DNA of 64,000 bases from NCBI RefSeq assembly GCF_014650435.1, contig NZ_BMUY01000010.1:62001-126000 (forward strand), read 5' to 3'. The position numbers and the translations under genes were made by a program. This stretch comes from Streptomyces tendae (lineage in GTDB: Bacteria > Actinomycetota > Actinomycetes > Streptomycetales > Streptomycetaceae). Below, piece after piece: positions 32,978-41,120 of this stretch (positions within the stretch are counted from its first letter, which is position 1; each line of letters starts with the position of its first letter). The notes beneath the pieces are model-generated. The model had not been told where the DNA came from. It saw nothing but the letters and a program-made list of their open reading frames with translations, and searched no databases.

Positions 32978-34579
32978 ATGACCGCATTCTCGCTCGAACC
33001 GGCACAACTCACCTGGTGCGACGAGCTGCGCGCCCTCGCCGCCGAACGGCTGCGCCCACTCGCGGAGATGGGCGAACCGGGCCGGGTCAACCGCGCCCTG
33101 GTCGCCGAGCTGGGCGCCCTCGGCCTGCTGCCCCGCCTGTTCACCTCGGGCGCGCTCGACCTGTGCCTGATGCGCGAGTCGCTCGCCCACGCCTGCACGG
33201 AGGCCGAGACCGCGCTCGCCCTCCAGGGCCTCGGCGCCCACCCCGTGCACGCCCACGGCACCGAGTCCCAGCGCGCCCGCTGGCTTCCCCGCGTGAGCGA
33301 CGGCACCGCGGTGGCCGCCTTCGCCCTCAGCGAGCCCGACGCGGGCTCGGACGCGGCAGCGCTGTCCCTGCGCGCCGAACCGGAGGCGGGGGACGCACCG
33401 GACGCCGGGTGGGACGCCGCCGGTCGCGGTGGAAAGACCGGCCCGCCCTCGCCGGACGCCGGGCCGCGCACCGCCGTGCGGGCCGGACCCCGCTACGGCG
33501 GGCGGCCCGCCGACGGGCCGGTCGGGGCGCGCGACGCCGGAGGTTCCGTCGCCGCGCGGTCCGGGCCGGATGCCGGGCGGTTCGGCGCCGGGCAGGCAGG
33601 AGGCCCCGAGGGCGCGGCACCTGGCGCCGCGGCGGCCGCCGTCCGTCACGGCGCGCAGGCCGCCGGGCGACGTGCCGGGGACGGGGCGTCCGCCGGCTCG
33701 GCGGGGCGCACCGGCGGCGGGCGGGCCGCGGTGGGGCGCGAGTCCGGCCCCGGGGCGGCCCCCGCCCCCCTGGCCGCCGAGACCGATGGAGCCTCCGCCT
33801 GGCGGCTCACCGGTGAGAAGTGCTGGATCTCCAACGCCCCCGAGGCCGACTTCTACACCGTGTTCGCCCGCACCACCCCCGGTGCCGGTTCCCGCGGCGT
33901 CACCGCCTTCCTGGTGCCCGCCGACCGCCCCGGCCTCACCGGCACCCCGCTGGACATGCTCTCGCCGCACCCCATCGGCGCGCTCGCCTTCGACGCCGTG
34001 CCCGTCACCACGGACGACGTGCTCGGTGAACCGGACCGCGGCTTCCGGGTCGCCATGGACACCCTCAACCTGTTCCGCCCCAGCGTCGGCGCCTTCGCCG
34101 TCGGCATGGCACAGGCCGCCCTGGACGCGACCCTCGCGCACACCGCCGCCCGCGAGGCCTTCGGCGGCAAGCTGCGCGACCTCCAGGCCGTCTCCCACCA
34201 GGTCGCCGAGATGGCCCTGCGCACCGAGGCGGCCCGGCTGATGGTGTACGCGGCGGCGACGGCGTACGACGCGGGCGCCCCGGACGTCCCGCAGCGCGCC
34301 GCGATGGCGAAACTCCTCGCCACCGAGACCGCCCAGTACGTCGTCGACAAGGCCGTCCAGCTGCACGGCGCCGGCGCCCTGCGCCGCGGACACCTCCTCG
34401 AACACCTCTACCGAGAGGTGCGCGCCCCGCGCATCTACGAGGGCGCGAGCGAGGTGCAGCGCGGCATCGTCGCCAAGGAGCTGTACCGGACGCACCCGAC
34501 GCACCCGACGCACCCGACGCACCGGACCCGCCGGACCCACCGCACGCAGGACGCCACGACCGAGGAGGCCGGACAATGA
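32978..34579 (+). CDS. Acyl-CoA dehydrogenase with a large low-complexity insertion
   Basis: 533 residues from the ATG at 32978, against 380-400 for the family. Residues 1-136 are a normal N-terminal domain ending AAFALSEPDAGSDAAALSLRAE; residues about 273-515 resume with WRLTGEKCWISNAPEADFYTVF and run to IYEGASEVQRGIVAKELY. Between them lie about 135 residues of Gly/Ala/Arg/Pro-rich sequence (33386-33794) with no family match. The C-terminal tail repeats THP, coded by ACGCACCCG units. It likely oxidises a ring-derived acyl-CoA in this pathway. The stop overlaps the RidA start as ATGA. Whether the insertion is tolerated is unknown. Confidence 0.88.
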   Translation: MTAFSLEPAQLTWCDELRALAAERLRPLAEMGEPGRVNRALVAELGALGLLPRLFTSGALDLCLMRESLAHACTEAETALALQGLGAHPVHAHGTESQRARWLPRVSDGTAVAAFALSEPDAGSDAAALSLRAEPEAGDAPDAGWDAAGRGGKTGPPSPDAGPRTAVRAGPRYGGRPADGPVGARDAGGSVAARSGPDAGRFGAGQAGGPEGAAPGAAAAAVRHGAQAAGRRAGDGASAGSAGRTGGGRAAVGRESGPGAAPAPLAAETDGASAWRLTGEKCWISNAPEADFYTVFARTTPGAGSRGVTAFLVPADRPGLTGTPLDMLSPHPIGALAFDAVPVTTDDVLGEPDRGFRVAMDTLNLFRPSVGAFAVGMAQAALDATLAHTAAREAFGGKLRDLQAVSHQVAEMALRTEAARLMVYAAATAYDAGAPDVPQRAAMAKLLATETAQYVVDKAVQLHGAGALRRGHLLEHLYREVRAPRIYEGASEVQRGIVAKELYRTHPTHPTHPTHRTRRTHRTQDATTEEAGQ

Positions 34580-34974
34580 CCGCCGAACGGGTCAACCCAC
34601 CCGAACTGTCCCCGCCCACCGGCTTCTCCCACGCCGTCGTCGCCACCGGCACCCGCGTCGTGTTCCTGGCCGGGCAGACCGCCCTCGACACCGGAGGCAA
34701 GGTCACCGGCGACACCCTCCCCGCCCAGTTCGAGCAGGCCCTCACCAACCTCCTCACCGCCCTGTGCGCCGCCGGCGGCACCCCCGCGGACCTCGCCCGC
34801 GTCACCGTCTACGCCACCGACGTCGCCGCCTACCGCACCCACGCCGCCGAACTCGGCCGCACCTGGCGCGAGCTGGCCGGCCGCGACTACCCGGCGATGG
34901 CCGTCGTGGAGGTCGTACGACTCTGGGACGAACGGGCGTTGGTGGAACTCGACGGCTTCGCCGTACTGCCGTAG
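34576..34974 (+). CDS. RidA/YjgF-family enamine/imine deaminase
   Basis: 132 residues. Family marks: FSHAVVATGTRVVFLAGQTALDTGG, the FEQALTNLLTALCAAGGTPADLARVTVYAT run and YPAMAVVEVVRLWDERALVELDGFAVLP, with the catalytic Arg in VVRLW. RidA proteins hydrolyse enamines or imines to ketones and ammonia. In a 2-aminobenzoyl-CoA pathway such an enzyme could release the ring amino group as the dearomatised product tautomerises, which would explain its tight coupling (ATGA overlap) to the dehydrogenase; that link is inference. Confidence 0.9.
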   Translation: MTAERVNPPELSPPTGFSHAVVATGTRVVFLAGQTALDTGGKVTGDTLPAQFEQALTNLLTALCAAGGTPADLARVTVYATDVAAYRTHAAELGRTWRELAGRDYPAMAVVEVVRLWDERALVELDGFAVLP

Positions 34975-35001
34975 CGGACCCGTGGCCCCTACCATTCCGG
35001 C

Positions 35002-35841
35002 ATGCCGGACATCGAACTGAGCGCGGGAACCATCGAGTACGAGGACACCGGCGGGGACGGCCCGGTCGTCGTCCTCCTGCACGGCCTGGTCCACGACGCG
35101 ACCGTCTGGCGCGGCGTCGTCGCCGACCTGCGCGCCGACCACCGGGTGATCGCGCCCACCCTGCCCTACGGCGCCCACCGCCGCCCGATGCGCCGGCCAC
35201 CCACGCCCGACCTGGTCAACGAACTGATCGCCGAGTTCCTCGACCGCCTCGACCTGAGGGACGTCACCCTCGTCGAGAACGACTGCGGGCGTGCCCAGAC
35301 GGTGGCCGCCCGGCATCCGGAGCGGCTCGCGCGGCTGGCGCTCGTCGCGTGCGAGGCATTCGACAACTACCCGCCGGGACTGCCCGGCAAAATGATCGGC
35401 GTCGCCTGCCGGGTCCCCGGCGGCGTGTCCCTGCTGGTCCGCACCCTGGGCCTGAAACCGCTGCGCCGCCTGCCCGTCGGCATCGGCGCGCTCACCAAAC
35501 GGCCCGTGCCGGACGCGGTCGTCGACGACTGGCTGCGCCCGCTGCGCACCGACCCGGCGATCCGGCGCGACTTCCGCCACTACGGCACCCACGTCCGCCG
35601 CGACGAACTGCTCGAAGCCGCCCAGGGACTGCGGAGGTTCGACCGGCCCGCGCTCGTCGTCTGGGCGACCGAGGACCTGATGATGCCCCGCGCCCACGGC
35701 CGGCGCCTGGCCGAACTCCTCCCGCAGGGGCGGCTGGTGGAGGTCGAGGACACCCGGACGCTGATCCCCGAGGACCAGCCGGAGCTGCTCGCCTCCCTGC
35801 TGCGGGAGTTCGTCGCGGAGTCCGCCGCCGAGAAGGACTGA
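35002..35841 (+). CDS. Alpha/beta-hydrolase fold protein
   Basis: 279 residues. The oxyanion strand VVVLLHGLVHDATVWRGV and the nucleophile-elbow region VTLVENDCGRAQTVAARHPERL are clear, with Asp in the elbow as in epoxide hydrolases and haloalkane dehalogenases. The usual final His (in a SGH-type loop) is not there: the equivalent stretch reads VEDTRTLIPEDQPELL. Activity may therefore be altered or use another residue. It lies 27 bases after ridA on the same strand and may belong to the aromatic unit. Confidence 0.8.
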   Translation: MPDIELSAGTIEYEDTGGDGPVVVLLHGLVHDATVWRGVVADLRADHRVIAPTLPYGAHRRPMRRPPTPDLVNELIAEFLDRLDLRDVTLVENDCGRAQTVAARHPERLARLALVACEAFDNYPPGLPGKMIGVACRVPGGVSLLVRTLGLKPLRRLPVGIGALTKRPVPDAVVDDWLRPLRTDPAIRRDFRHYGTHVRRDELLEAAQGLRRFDRPALVVWATEDLMMPRAHGRRLAELLPQGRLVEVEDTRTLIPEDQPELLASLLREFVAESAAEKD

Positions 35842-35857
35842 GCCGGACCGGAGTCCC

Positions 35858-36082
35858 TCAGGCGGCCATCGCCAGGCGCCCGGCGGGCGTCCGGCGCGGG
35901 GCGACCACACGGCCGTCGGGGAGCAGCTCGCCGGAGTCGTCGAAGACGACCGTGCCGTCGCACAGCAGGTTCCACCCCTGCTCCGGGTGGGCGGCGACGA
36001 CGTGCGCGATGACGACGCGCGCCTCGGGAGACTCGGCCGCGGTGGACTCGGCTGCGGGGCAGGAAGGCCGGTGGGTACACAT
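35858..36082 (-). CDS. DUF5999 small protein
   Basis: 74 residues from the ATG at 36082 (GGAGG 6 bases upstream). It starts MCTHRPSCP, continues VVAAHPEQGWNLLCDGTVVFDDSGELLPDGRVVAP and matches the short actinobacterial DUF5999 family, whose N-terminal Cys pair plus a later Cys may bind a metal. Function unknown. A longer in-frame start at 36217 adds basic sequence that lacks this family start. Confidence 0.85.
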   Translation of the reverse strand: MCTHRPSCPAAESTAAESPEARVVIAHVVAAHPEQGWNLLCDGTVVFDDSGELLPDGRVVAPRRTPAGRLAMAA

Positions 36083-36321
36083 GGCGCACCTCCACGTCGG
36101 GAGACCGTCCCGTCGTCGGGACCGTCGCATGTACCGACCGTGCGCCGGCCGGGAACTCATCGCCAAGTCCCCGGCGGCAAGCGTGACAACACCCGGACAC
36201 CTCGGCGACGGTTCCACGACGGCCGACGCGGACTCGCCACCGAAGGGGTGACGGTCACTGCCGTCGGCCCCTCCGCCCGGTACCAGTGGAACCCCTCATT
36301 CCGCACCCCCTGGAGGTTCCC

Positions 36322-36765
36322 ATGCCCGTACGACCCGCCGCCCTCGCCACCGCCACCGGCGCCGCCCTGCTCCTGCTCGCCGCACCCGTCGCCACGGCCG
36401 CACCCCACGACGCCCGCCTCGTCGCGGAGTCGGTGACCGTCGACCCGACCGGCCGCGTCGCCGCCGACGGCAGCATCACCCTCTCCGGCACCTACCGCTG
36501 CACCGGCGGCACCGGACCGGTCTACGTCAGCTCCACCGTGAGCCAGAGCGACCCGTCCGTCCGCTACGGCGTCGGCGGCACCCGCGCGGTCTGCGACGGC
36601 CTGGAGCACCGCTGGGTCAACACCGGCACGCCCGACACGGTCGTCCTCAAGCCCGGCGCGGCCCACGTCGAGGCCACCCTGATGGAGCTGCGCCCGATGG
36701 GCATCGTGCCGCTCCCGAGCTTCCACGCCCGTCAGGCGCAGGACGTGACACTGACGGCGGCCTGA
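36322..36765 (+). CDS. Secreted DUF6299-like protein
   Basis: 147 residues from the ATG at 36322 (TGGAGG 5 bases upstream). A Sec signal peptide RPAALATATGAALLLLAAPV-ATA is followed by a small all-beta domain: SVTVDPTGRVAADGSITLSGTYRC...GTRAVCDGLEHRW, with two Cys that could form a disulfide. This matches the Streptomyces exported family DUF6299. Function unknown. The 239-base gap upstream is shared with the divergent DUF5999 gene. Confidence 0.8.
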   Translation: MPVRPAALATATGAALLLLAAPVATAAPHDARLVAESVTVDPTGRVAADGSITLSGTYRCTGGTGPVYVSSTVSQSDPSVRYGVGGTRAVCDGLEHRWVNTGTPDTVVLKPGAAHVEATLMELRPMGIVPLPSFHARQAQDVTLTAA

Positions 36766-36878
36766 CCCCGGGCACGGCCCGCAACGAATTCCGCATTCCA
36801 ATTCCCATTTCCCTGCGTGTTGCGGCCGTGTTGCGGCGGGAATGGAACCCGATTCCGACCGTCTCGTTCCGCTCCGGG

Positions 36879-37751
36879 TCAGATCCGTTTCCCGGGGCCC
36901 GTGCCGGGCCTCGGCGAACGTACGGCATTCTGCCGCTGCTGCGGGAGCGACACCGGATCGGCGGCCGCCTTGCCCGCCGGATCGTCACCCGGAGTGACTG
37001 CGGCGCGTTGCCGGTGACGCGGCACCGTACGTTGGGGCGGACGGGTGAGCGTGATCTGCCGGACGATCTGCTGGAAGCAGACCAGCGAGGCCAGACCGGG
37101 CAGCGCGGCCGCCGCGGCGTCGCTGACGGTTCTGGGCGCCTCCGCGATGCACAGCAGCATCGCGATGGCCGAGAACAGCAGGACGACGGCCCAGGAGTGC
37201 ACCGCGCGGCGCTGGTGCAGCGCGGCCCGCAGCACCGCGAGCGAGGCCACCAGCCAGGGCCCGTAGACCAGCAGCGGCCACCAGGACACGACGCTGCCGC
37301 GAGTGCGGGTCACGGCGGCCAGCCGCAACGGCTCGTACGCCACCATGCCGCCGAACAGGCTCACGGAGGCCGCGATGACCGCGGCGAGCGCGGCGACGAA
37401 CAGGCTCGCGGCGCGCAGCCGGCTCACCTTTCTCCCTCTGCGGACCCTGCGGTGACTCGTCGGGGACTCCCTCAACGGGGGCAGCTCCGCCGTGATCTCC
37501 TGCAGATTGCTCAGCGGTGTGCCCGGGGCGGGTGCGAGCGCCGAGGTGTCCGTCACGGAGGGGGCGCCGGTCCGTGGCTCCATCGCGTCCTGAAGCAGGA
37601 ACGCGAGCTCCTCGGCCGGGTCCCAACCGGGTTCGGGGGGAACCAGGGTCTCCTGGAAGGCCGCCTCGGGCGCACGGTGCCTGCCGGTGCCCGTGGTGCG
37701 GAACGGCCCTTCGCCGTACGGCATGTGGGGATGAGTGTGTTCTTCGTACAC
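36879..37751 (-). CDS. Membrane protein, DUF2637-like
   Basis: 290 residues from the GTG at 37751. About 110 hydrophilic residues precede four hydrophobic segments, beginning GRKVSRLRAASLFVAALAAV and including WWPLLVYGPWLVASLAVLRAAL and HSWAVVLLFSAIAMLLCIAEA; a basic Pro/Arg tail follows. The arrangement resembles DUF2637 (SpdB2-like) proteins of actinomycete chromosomes and plasmids, but I hold that lightly. It follows the 78-residue gene by 10 bases and is likely co-translated. Confidence 0.65.
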   Translation of the reverse strand: MYEEHTHPHMPYGEGPFRTTGTGRHRAPEAAFQETLVPPEPGWDPAEELAFLLQDAMEPRTGAPSVTDTSALAPAPGTPLSNLQEITAELPPLRESPTSHRRVRRGRKVSRLRAASLFVAALAAVIAASVSLFGGMVAYEPLRLAAVTRTRGSVVSWWPLLVYGPWLVASLAVLRAALHQRRAVHSWAVVLLFSAIAMLLCIAEAPRTVSDAAAAALPGLASLVCFQQIVRQITLTRPPQRTVPRHRQRAAVTPGDDPAGKAAADPVSLPQQRQNAVRSPRPGTGPGKRI

Positions 37752-37761
37752 GAGGTGCCGG

Positions 37762-37998
37762 TCACTCCGCCCGGGTGTACGTCAGGGAGCCCTGTGTCCG
37801 GCCCCACCGCTCGGCGAGACCGGTCTCCAGCTCGGCCATGACATCGAGGAAGCGCTGCAGCACGGGTTCGGTCACCCGGAGCGGGACGGGATGGCCGCCT
37901 CTGGTCAGAGTTCCGTCGCTCGGTGACGGACAGTGATCTCTGCCGGGCCTGTAGGTGTACGGGCCAAGCGCCGTCAATTCCCCGTGTTCCTCGGTCAT
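37762..37998 (-). CDS. Small conserved hypothetical protein
   Basis: 78 residues from the ATG at 37998. Hydrophilic, with a central RVTEPVLQRFLDVMAELETGLAERWG helix. I do not recognise the family. It precedes the DUF2637-like membrane gene by 10 bases, so they form a unit driven from the A+T-rich gap at 37999-38278. Confidence 0.65.
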   Translation of the reverse strand: MTEEHGELTALGPYTYRPGRDHCPSPSDGTLTRGGHPVPLRVTEPVLQRFLDVMAELETGLAERWGRTQGSLTYTRAE

Positions 37999-38278
37999 AT
38001 CCGAAGTAACGTCTGCCTACTCCGTCGGATGCGCGGCAGTCGAGTGAACGATTTCTGCGATACTTACCCAATCTCGAATTCACACCGGTTCGGTCGCGGT
38101 CCTGTACGAAAAACGTCAGAGACGGCGCGAACGGGGGAAAACGCGCCGTTCGACGGCGCGTCCGGGTGATCTTTCGAAGGGTGTCCGACGCGGCGCCGAT
38201 CGGATGCGCCCCTGGGCGGCCACACACGCGGACGCGTGTCCTAGGCTGGCCGGGACCACGAACAGCGCGGGAGCGGCG
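37999..38278. promoter_or_regulatory. Divergent control region with a hairpin
   Basis: This 280-base gap separates two divergent units and is A+T-rich from 37985 to 38070. ACGGCGCG (38122-38129) and CGCGCCGT (38142-38149) can pair across 12 bases. No specific operator is recognised. Confidence 0.35.
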
Positions 38279-38668
38279 ATGAAGCGAGCGGCACCGGGGC
38301 GGGCGCAAGCCCTCCTGCGCGGTGTGCTGGGCCTGCTCGTGGCCGTGGTGGCGCTGCTGTGCGTCTTCGGGCACGCGGAGCGCGGAGGACCGGTCACGCC
38401 GCCGTCCACCGCGGAGCGGGCATCCGTCGCAGTCGCCACCGCTGTCGCTGTCGCCGAACCGTCGGACGGTGCGGAGGCACCCTGCCGCAAGAAGGCGATC
38501 GGCGACCACAGCGTGCAGCGGGCCGAGAATCCTCCGCCGTCCGCCCCGTTGCCCCGCGCCCTGTCACCGCACACCGAACCGGCGCCTCTCGTGCCCCAGC
38601 ACTCCGGCGCGGCGGCGGGCGGCCCGGATCCGCCCCCGTCCACCCTCCACTCCGTTCTGCGGATCTAG
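38279..38668 (+). CDS. Small exported or membrane-anchored protein of unknown function
   Basis: 129 residues from the ATG at 38279 (GGGAG 6 bases upstream). One hydrophobic segment, ALLRGVLGLLVAVVALLCVFG, follows a basic start; the rest is Pro/Ala-rich and extracytoplasmic by topology, with a single Cys in EAPCRKK. No family recognised. It is first of four co-oriented genes ending with a DsbA-like and a CcdA-like protein, so a role in envelope thiol chemistry is possible but unproved. Confidence 0.65.
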   Translation: MKRAAPGRAQALLRGVLGLLVAVVALLCVFGHAERGGPVTPPSTAERASVAVATAVAVAEPSDGAEAPCRKKAIGDHSVQRAENPPPSAPLPRALSPHTEPAPLVPQHSGAAAGGPDPPPSTLHSVLRI

Positions 38669-38718
38669 ACCGGCCCGTCGGCCGCGTCCCTGAATCCTCG
38701 GAAACGGAGTTCTTCGGC

Positions 38719-39231
38719 ATGTCCTCATCCCCGCGCTCCTGGCGGCGGGCGGGTACGGCACTGCGTGCTTGGCGGTCCGGACAGTGGACCGTGGCGGGCG
38801 CGGGTGCGCTGGCCACGGCGGTCCTGGTCGGCGCGCCCACCGACGTGGTGCCCAATCCGCTCTTCGGCCGGTCCGTCCCTGTGCAGTGGTGGAACTACCC
38901 GGCCCTGGCCGTCACGGCCGCCCTGGCCGGCATCGTCCTGAGCACCTACGTGCGCCGGACCGCCGTGCCGCGGCCCTCGTCCTGCGCTCCGGAGCCGCCC
39001 GCCGCCGACGGCGGCCGTCTCGGGGCGATCGGCGGGGTGCTGTCCTTCTTCGCCGTCGGCTGCCCGGTCTGCAACAAACTCGTCCTCGTGCTCCTCGGAG
39101 CCTCCGGCGCCCTGAGCTACTGGGCTCCGCTGCAGCCGCTGCTGGCCGTCCTGTCGGCGGGGCTGCTGGCGGAGGCCGCGCTGCGACGCCTCTCCTCCGA
39201 GACCGAGTGCCCGGTCACGCCCTCCGCCTGA
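38719..39231 (+). CDS. Membrane protein with CPVCN motif, thiol-redox context
   Basis: 170 residues from the ATG at 38719 (GGAG 9 bases upstream), with about four hydrophobic segments. A CxxC is placed at the membrane in LSFFAVGCPVCNKLVLVLLGASGA (Cys115, Cys118), followed by LQPLLAVLSAGLLAEAAL. Similar proteins occur beside thioredoxin-fold genes in actinobacteria. It may carry reducing or oxidising equivalents for the DsbA-like protein encoded next; the exact family name is not known to me. Confidence 0.7.
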   Translation: MSSSPRSWRRAGTALRAWRSGQWTVAGAGALATAVLVGAPTDVVPNPLFGRSVPVQWWNYPALAVTAALAGIVLSTYVRRTAVPRPSSCAPEPPAADGGRLGAIGGVLSFFAVGCPVCNKLVLVLLGASGALSYWAPLQPLLAVLSAGLLAEAALRRLSSETECPVTPSA

Positions 39232-39313
39232 CCCGCGGCCCGGTTCGCCCACCCTTCCCTCCCTCTCCACCCTCCCTCTTTCTCTTTTCCTCCTCGACCG
39301 ACTGAGGTACCCC

Positions 39314-40096
39314 ATGACCGGATCCACCCCTTCCACGTCCACGTCCCCGTCCTCGAACGCCGCCCGCCGCAACCGCAGGCGGACCGTCGGCGCCGTGGCG
39401 GTGCTCGCCGCCGCCGCGGTCACCGCGGCGTTCGCCCTCACGCTCGACGACTCGGGCGACCGCAACGAGAAGGCCGGCGAACCCGCGGCCGTCACCGGCT
39501 CCGCCGACCCCGCGCCCGCCGACGAGAGCCTGCTCGCCCTCGCCCGCCGCGACACGTCCGACCCCCTGGCGGTCGGACCCGCCGACGCCCCGGTCGTCCT
39601 GATCGAGTACTCCGACTTCCAGTGCCCGTTCTGCGGCCAATTCGCCCGCTCGACAGAGCCCGAACTGCTGCGCTCGTACGTGGAGAAGGGGATCCTGCGC
39701 ATCGAATGGCGCAACTTCCCCATTTTCGGCGAGGAGTCCGAGCAGGCCGCGCTCGCCGGCTGGGCTGCGGGGCAGCAGGACAAGTTCTGGGAGTTCCACG
39801 AAGTCGCCTACAGCAAGCCGCGCGAACGCAACAGCGGCGCGTTCGACGCCGAGCACCTCGTCGCCATGGCCCGTGCGGCGGGAGTCGCCGACATCGAGCG
39901 CTTCCAGGCCGACATGGCCTCCGACCAGGCCCGCGGCGCCGTGCTCAAGGACCAGGAAGAGGGCTACAACCTCGGCGTGACCAGCACCCCGGCGTTCCTG
40001 GTCAACGGCAAGCCGATCCTGGGCGCCCAGCCCGCGGACACCTTCAAGTCGGCCGTCGAGACGGCGGCGCAGGCGGCGAAGGCGGCCGGACGATGA
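39314..40096 (+). CDS. DsbA/thioredoxin-fold protein, membrane-anchored
   Basis: 260 residues from the ATG at 39314 (GAGG 6 bases upstream). A basic start and one membrane anchor (about residues 25-45) are followed by an external domain of DsbA type: VVLIEYSDFQCPFCGQFARSTEP with active site C104-PF-C107, a helical insert and the cis-Pro loop GVTSTPAFLVNGKPILGAQ. It should form or rearrange disulfides outside the membrane. The stop overlaps the ccdA-like start as ATGA, which points to a direct electron-transfer pair. Confidence 0.92.
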   Translation: MTGSTPSTSTSPSSNAARRNRRRTVGAVAVLAAAAVTAAFALTLDDSGDRNEKAGEPAAVTGSADPAPADESLLALARRDTSDPLAVGPADAPVVLIEYSDFQCPFCGQFARSTEPELLRSYVEKGILRIEWRNFPIFGEESEQAALAGWAAGQQDKFWEFHEVAYSKPRERNSGAFDAEHLVAMARAAGVADIERFQADMASDQARGAVLKDQEEGYNLGVTSTPAFLVNGKPILGAQPADTFKSAVETAAQAAKAAGR

Positions 40097-40959
40097 GCGA
40101 TGTCGGCCTGGCGATGGCCTTCCTCGGCGGACTGCTGGCCCTGCTCAGTCCGTGCAGCGCCCTGCTGCTGCCCGCCTTCTTCGCCTACTCCTTCACCAGC
40201 CGCACCCGACTGGTGGCCCGCACCGGCCTGTTCTACGCAGGGCTGTGCACGACGCTCGTACCGCTCGGCGTGGCCGGCTCCTTCGCCAGCCGCCTCTTCT
40301 ACGGCCACCGGGACACCCTGGTGACCGCGGGCGGCTGGACGGTCACCGCCCTGGGCGTGGCCCAGATCACCGGGCTGGGCTTCGGCTCCCGCCGGATGGC
40401 GCAGGCCGCGGGCGGGCGCCGTTCCGGTTCGGCGCTGTCGGTGTTCGCCCTGGGCGCGGTGTACGGGCTGGCGGGATTCTGCGCGGGACCGATCCTCGGC
40501 TCCGTCCTGACCGTGGCCGCCGTGGACGGCGACCCCCTGCACGGCGGGGTGCTGCTCGCCGTCTACGCGCTGGGGATGGCGGTCCCGATGTTCGTACTGG
40601 CCTTGCTCTGGGACCGGTTCGACCTGGGCCGCAGGCGCTGGCTGCGGGGCCGGACGTTCCGGGTGGGCCCGGTGACGCTGCACAGCACCTCGCTCCTCGG
40701 CGGCCTGTTCTTCGTCGCGCTCGGGGTGGCGTTCCTGGCCTTCGACGGCACCTCGGCACTGCCGTCGGTGCTGAGCACCGACACCGAGTTCGCCCTGGAG
40801 GAACGGCTGTCCGACATCGGCGCGGCGGTGTCCGACCGGGTGCTCCTGCTGACCCTGGCCGGGGCGGCCGCGCTGATCGCCCTGCTGGTCCTGCTCCGCC
40901 CGGCCGCCCGACGGGACACGCAACCACCGCCAAGGGGCGAACCGGCCGGGCGGGAGTAG
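40093..40959 (+). CDS. CcdA/DsbD-like transmembrane thiol transporter
   Basis: 288 residues with six to seven helices. The two conserved Cys lie in LLALLSPCSALLLPAFFAYSF (helix 1) and GLAGFCAGPILGSVLTVAA (helix 4), each followed by Pro as in CcdA. A C-terminal anchor ends in a polar tail. It carries reducing equivalents across the membrane, most likely to the DsbA-like protein upstream. The ATG at 40093 overlaps that gene's stop. Confidence 0.9.
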   Translation: MSDVGLAMAFLGGLLALLSPCSALLLPAFFAYSFTSRTRLVARTGLFYAGLCTTLVPLGVAGSFASRLFYGHRDTLVTAGGWTVTALGVAQITGLGFGSRRMAQAAGGRRSGSALSVFALGAVYGLAGFCAGPILGSVLTVAAVDGDPLHGGVLLAVYALGMAVPMFVLALLWDRFDLGRRRWLRGRTFRVGPVTLHSTSLLGGLFFVALGVAFLAFDGTSALPSVLSTDTEFALEERLSDIGAAVSDRVLLLTLAGAAALIALLVLLRPAARRDTQPPPRGEPAGRE

Positions 40960-40987
40960 TGCGTGACCGCGAGTAGTGCCTGACCGC
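40954..40987 (+). repeat. 17-bp tandem duplication at the ccdA-like stop
   Basis: GAGTAGTGCGTGACCGC (40954-40970) is followed directly by GAGTAGTGCCTGACCGC (40971-40987), one mismatch. The first copy contains the stop codon of the ccdA-like gene. Confidence 0.8.
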
Positions 40988-41120
40988 GCATCAGCGGTTC
41001 GTGCCTGCGCGAGTCCCATCGGCGGAACTTCGCTGGAACACTCCTCGACCGGGCATGGCAACTCATGAAGGATGCGGAGGCGTCCGATGGTGGGGCCCCG
41101 TACGGCTGAAGGGACGTGCT

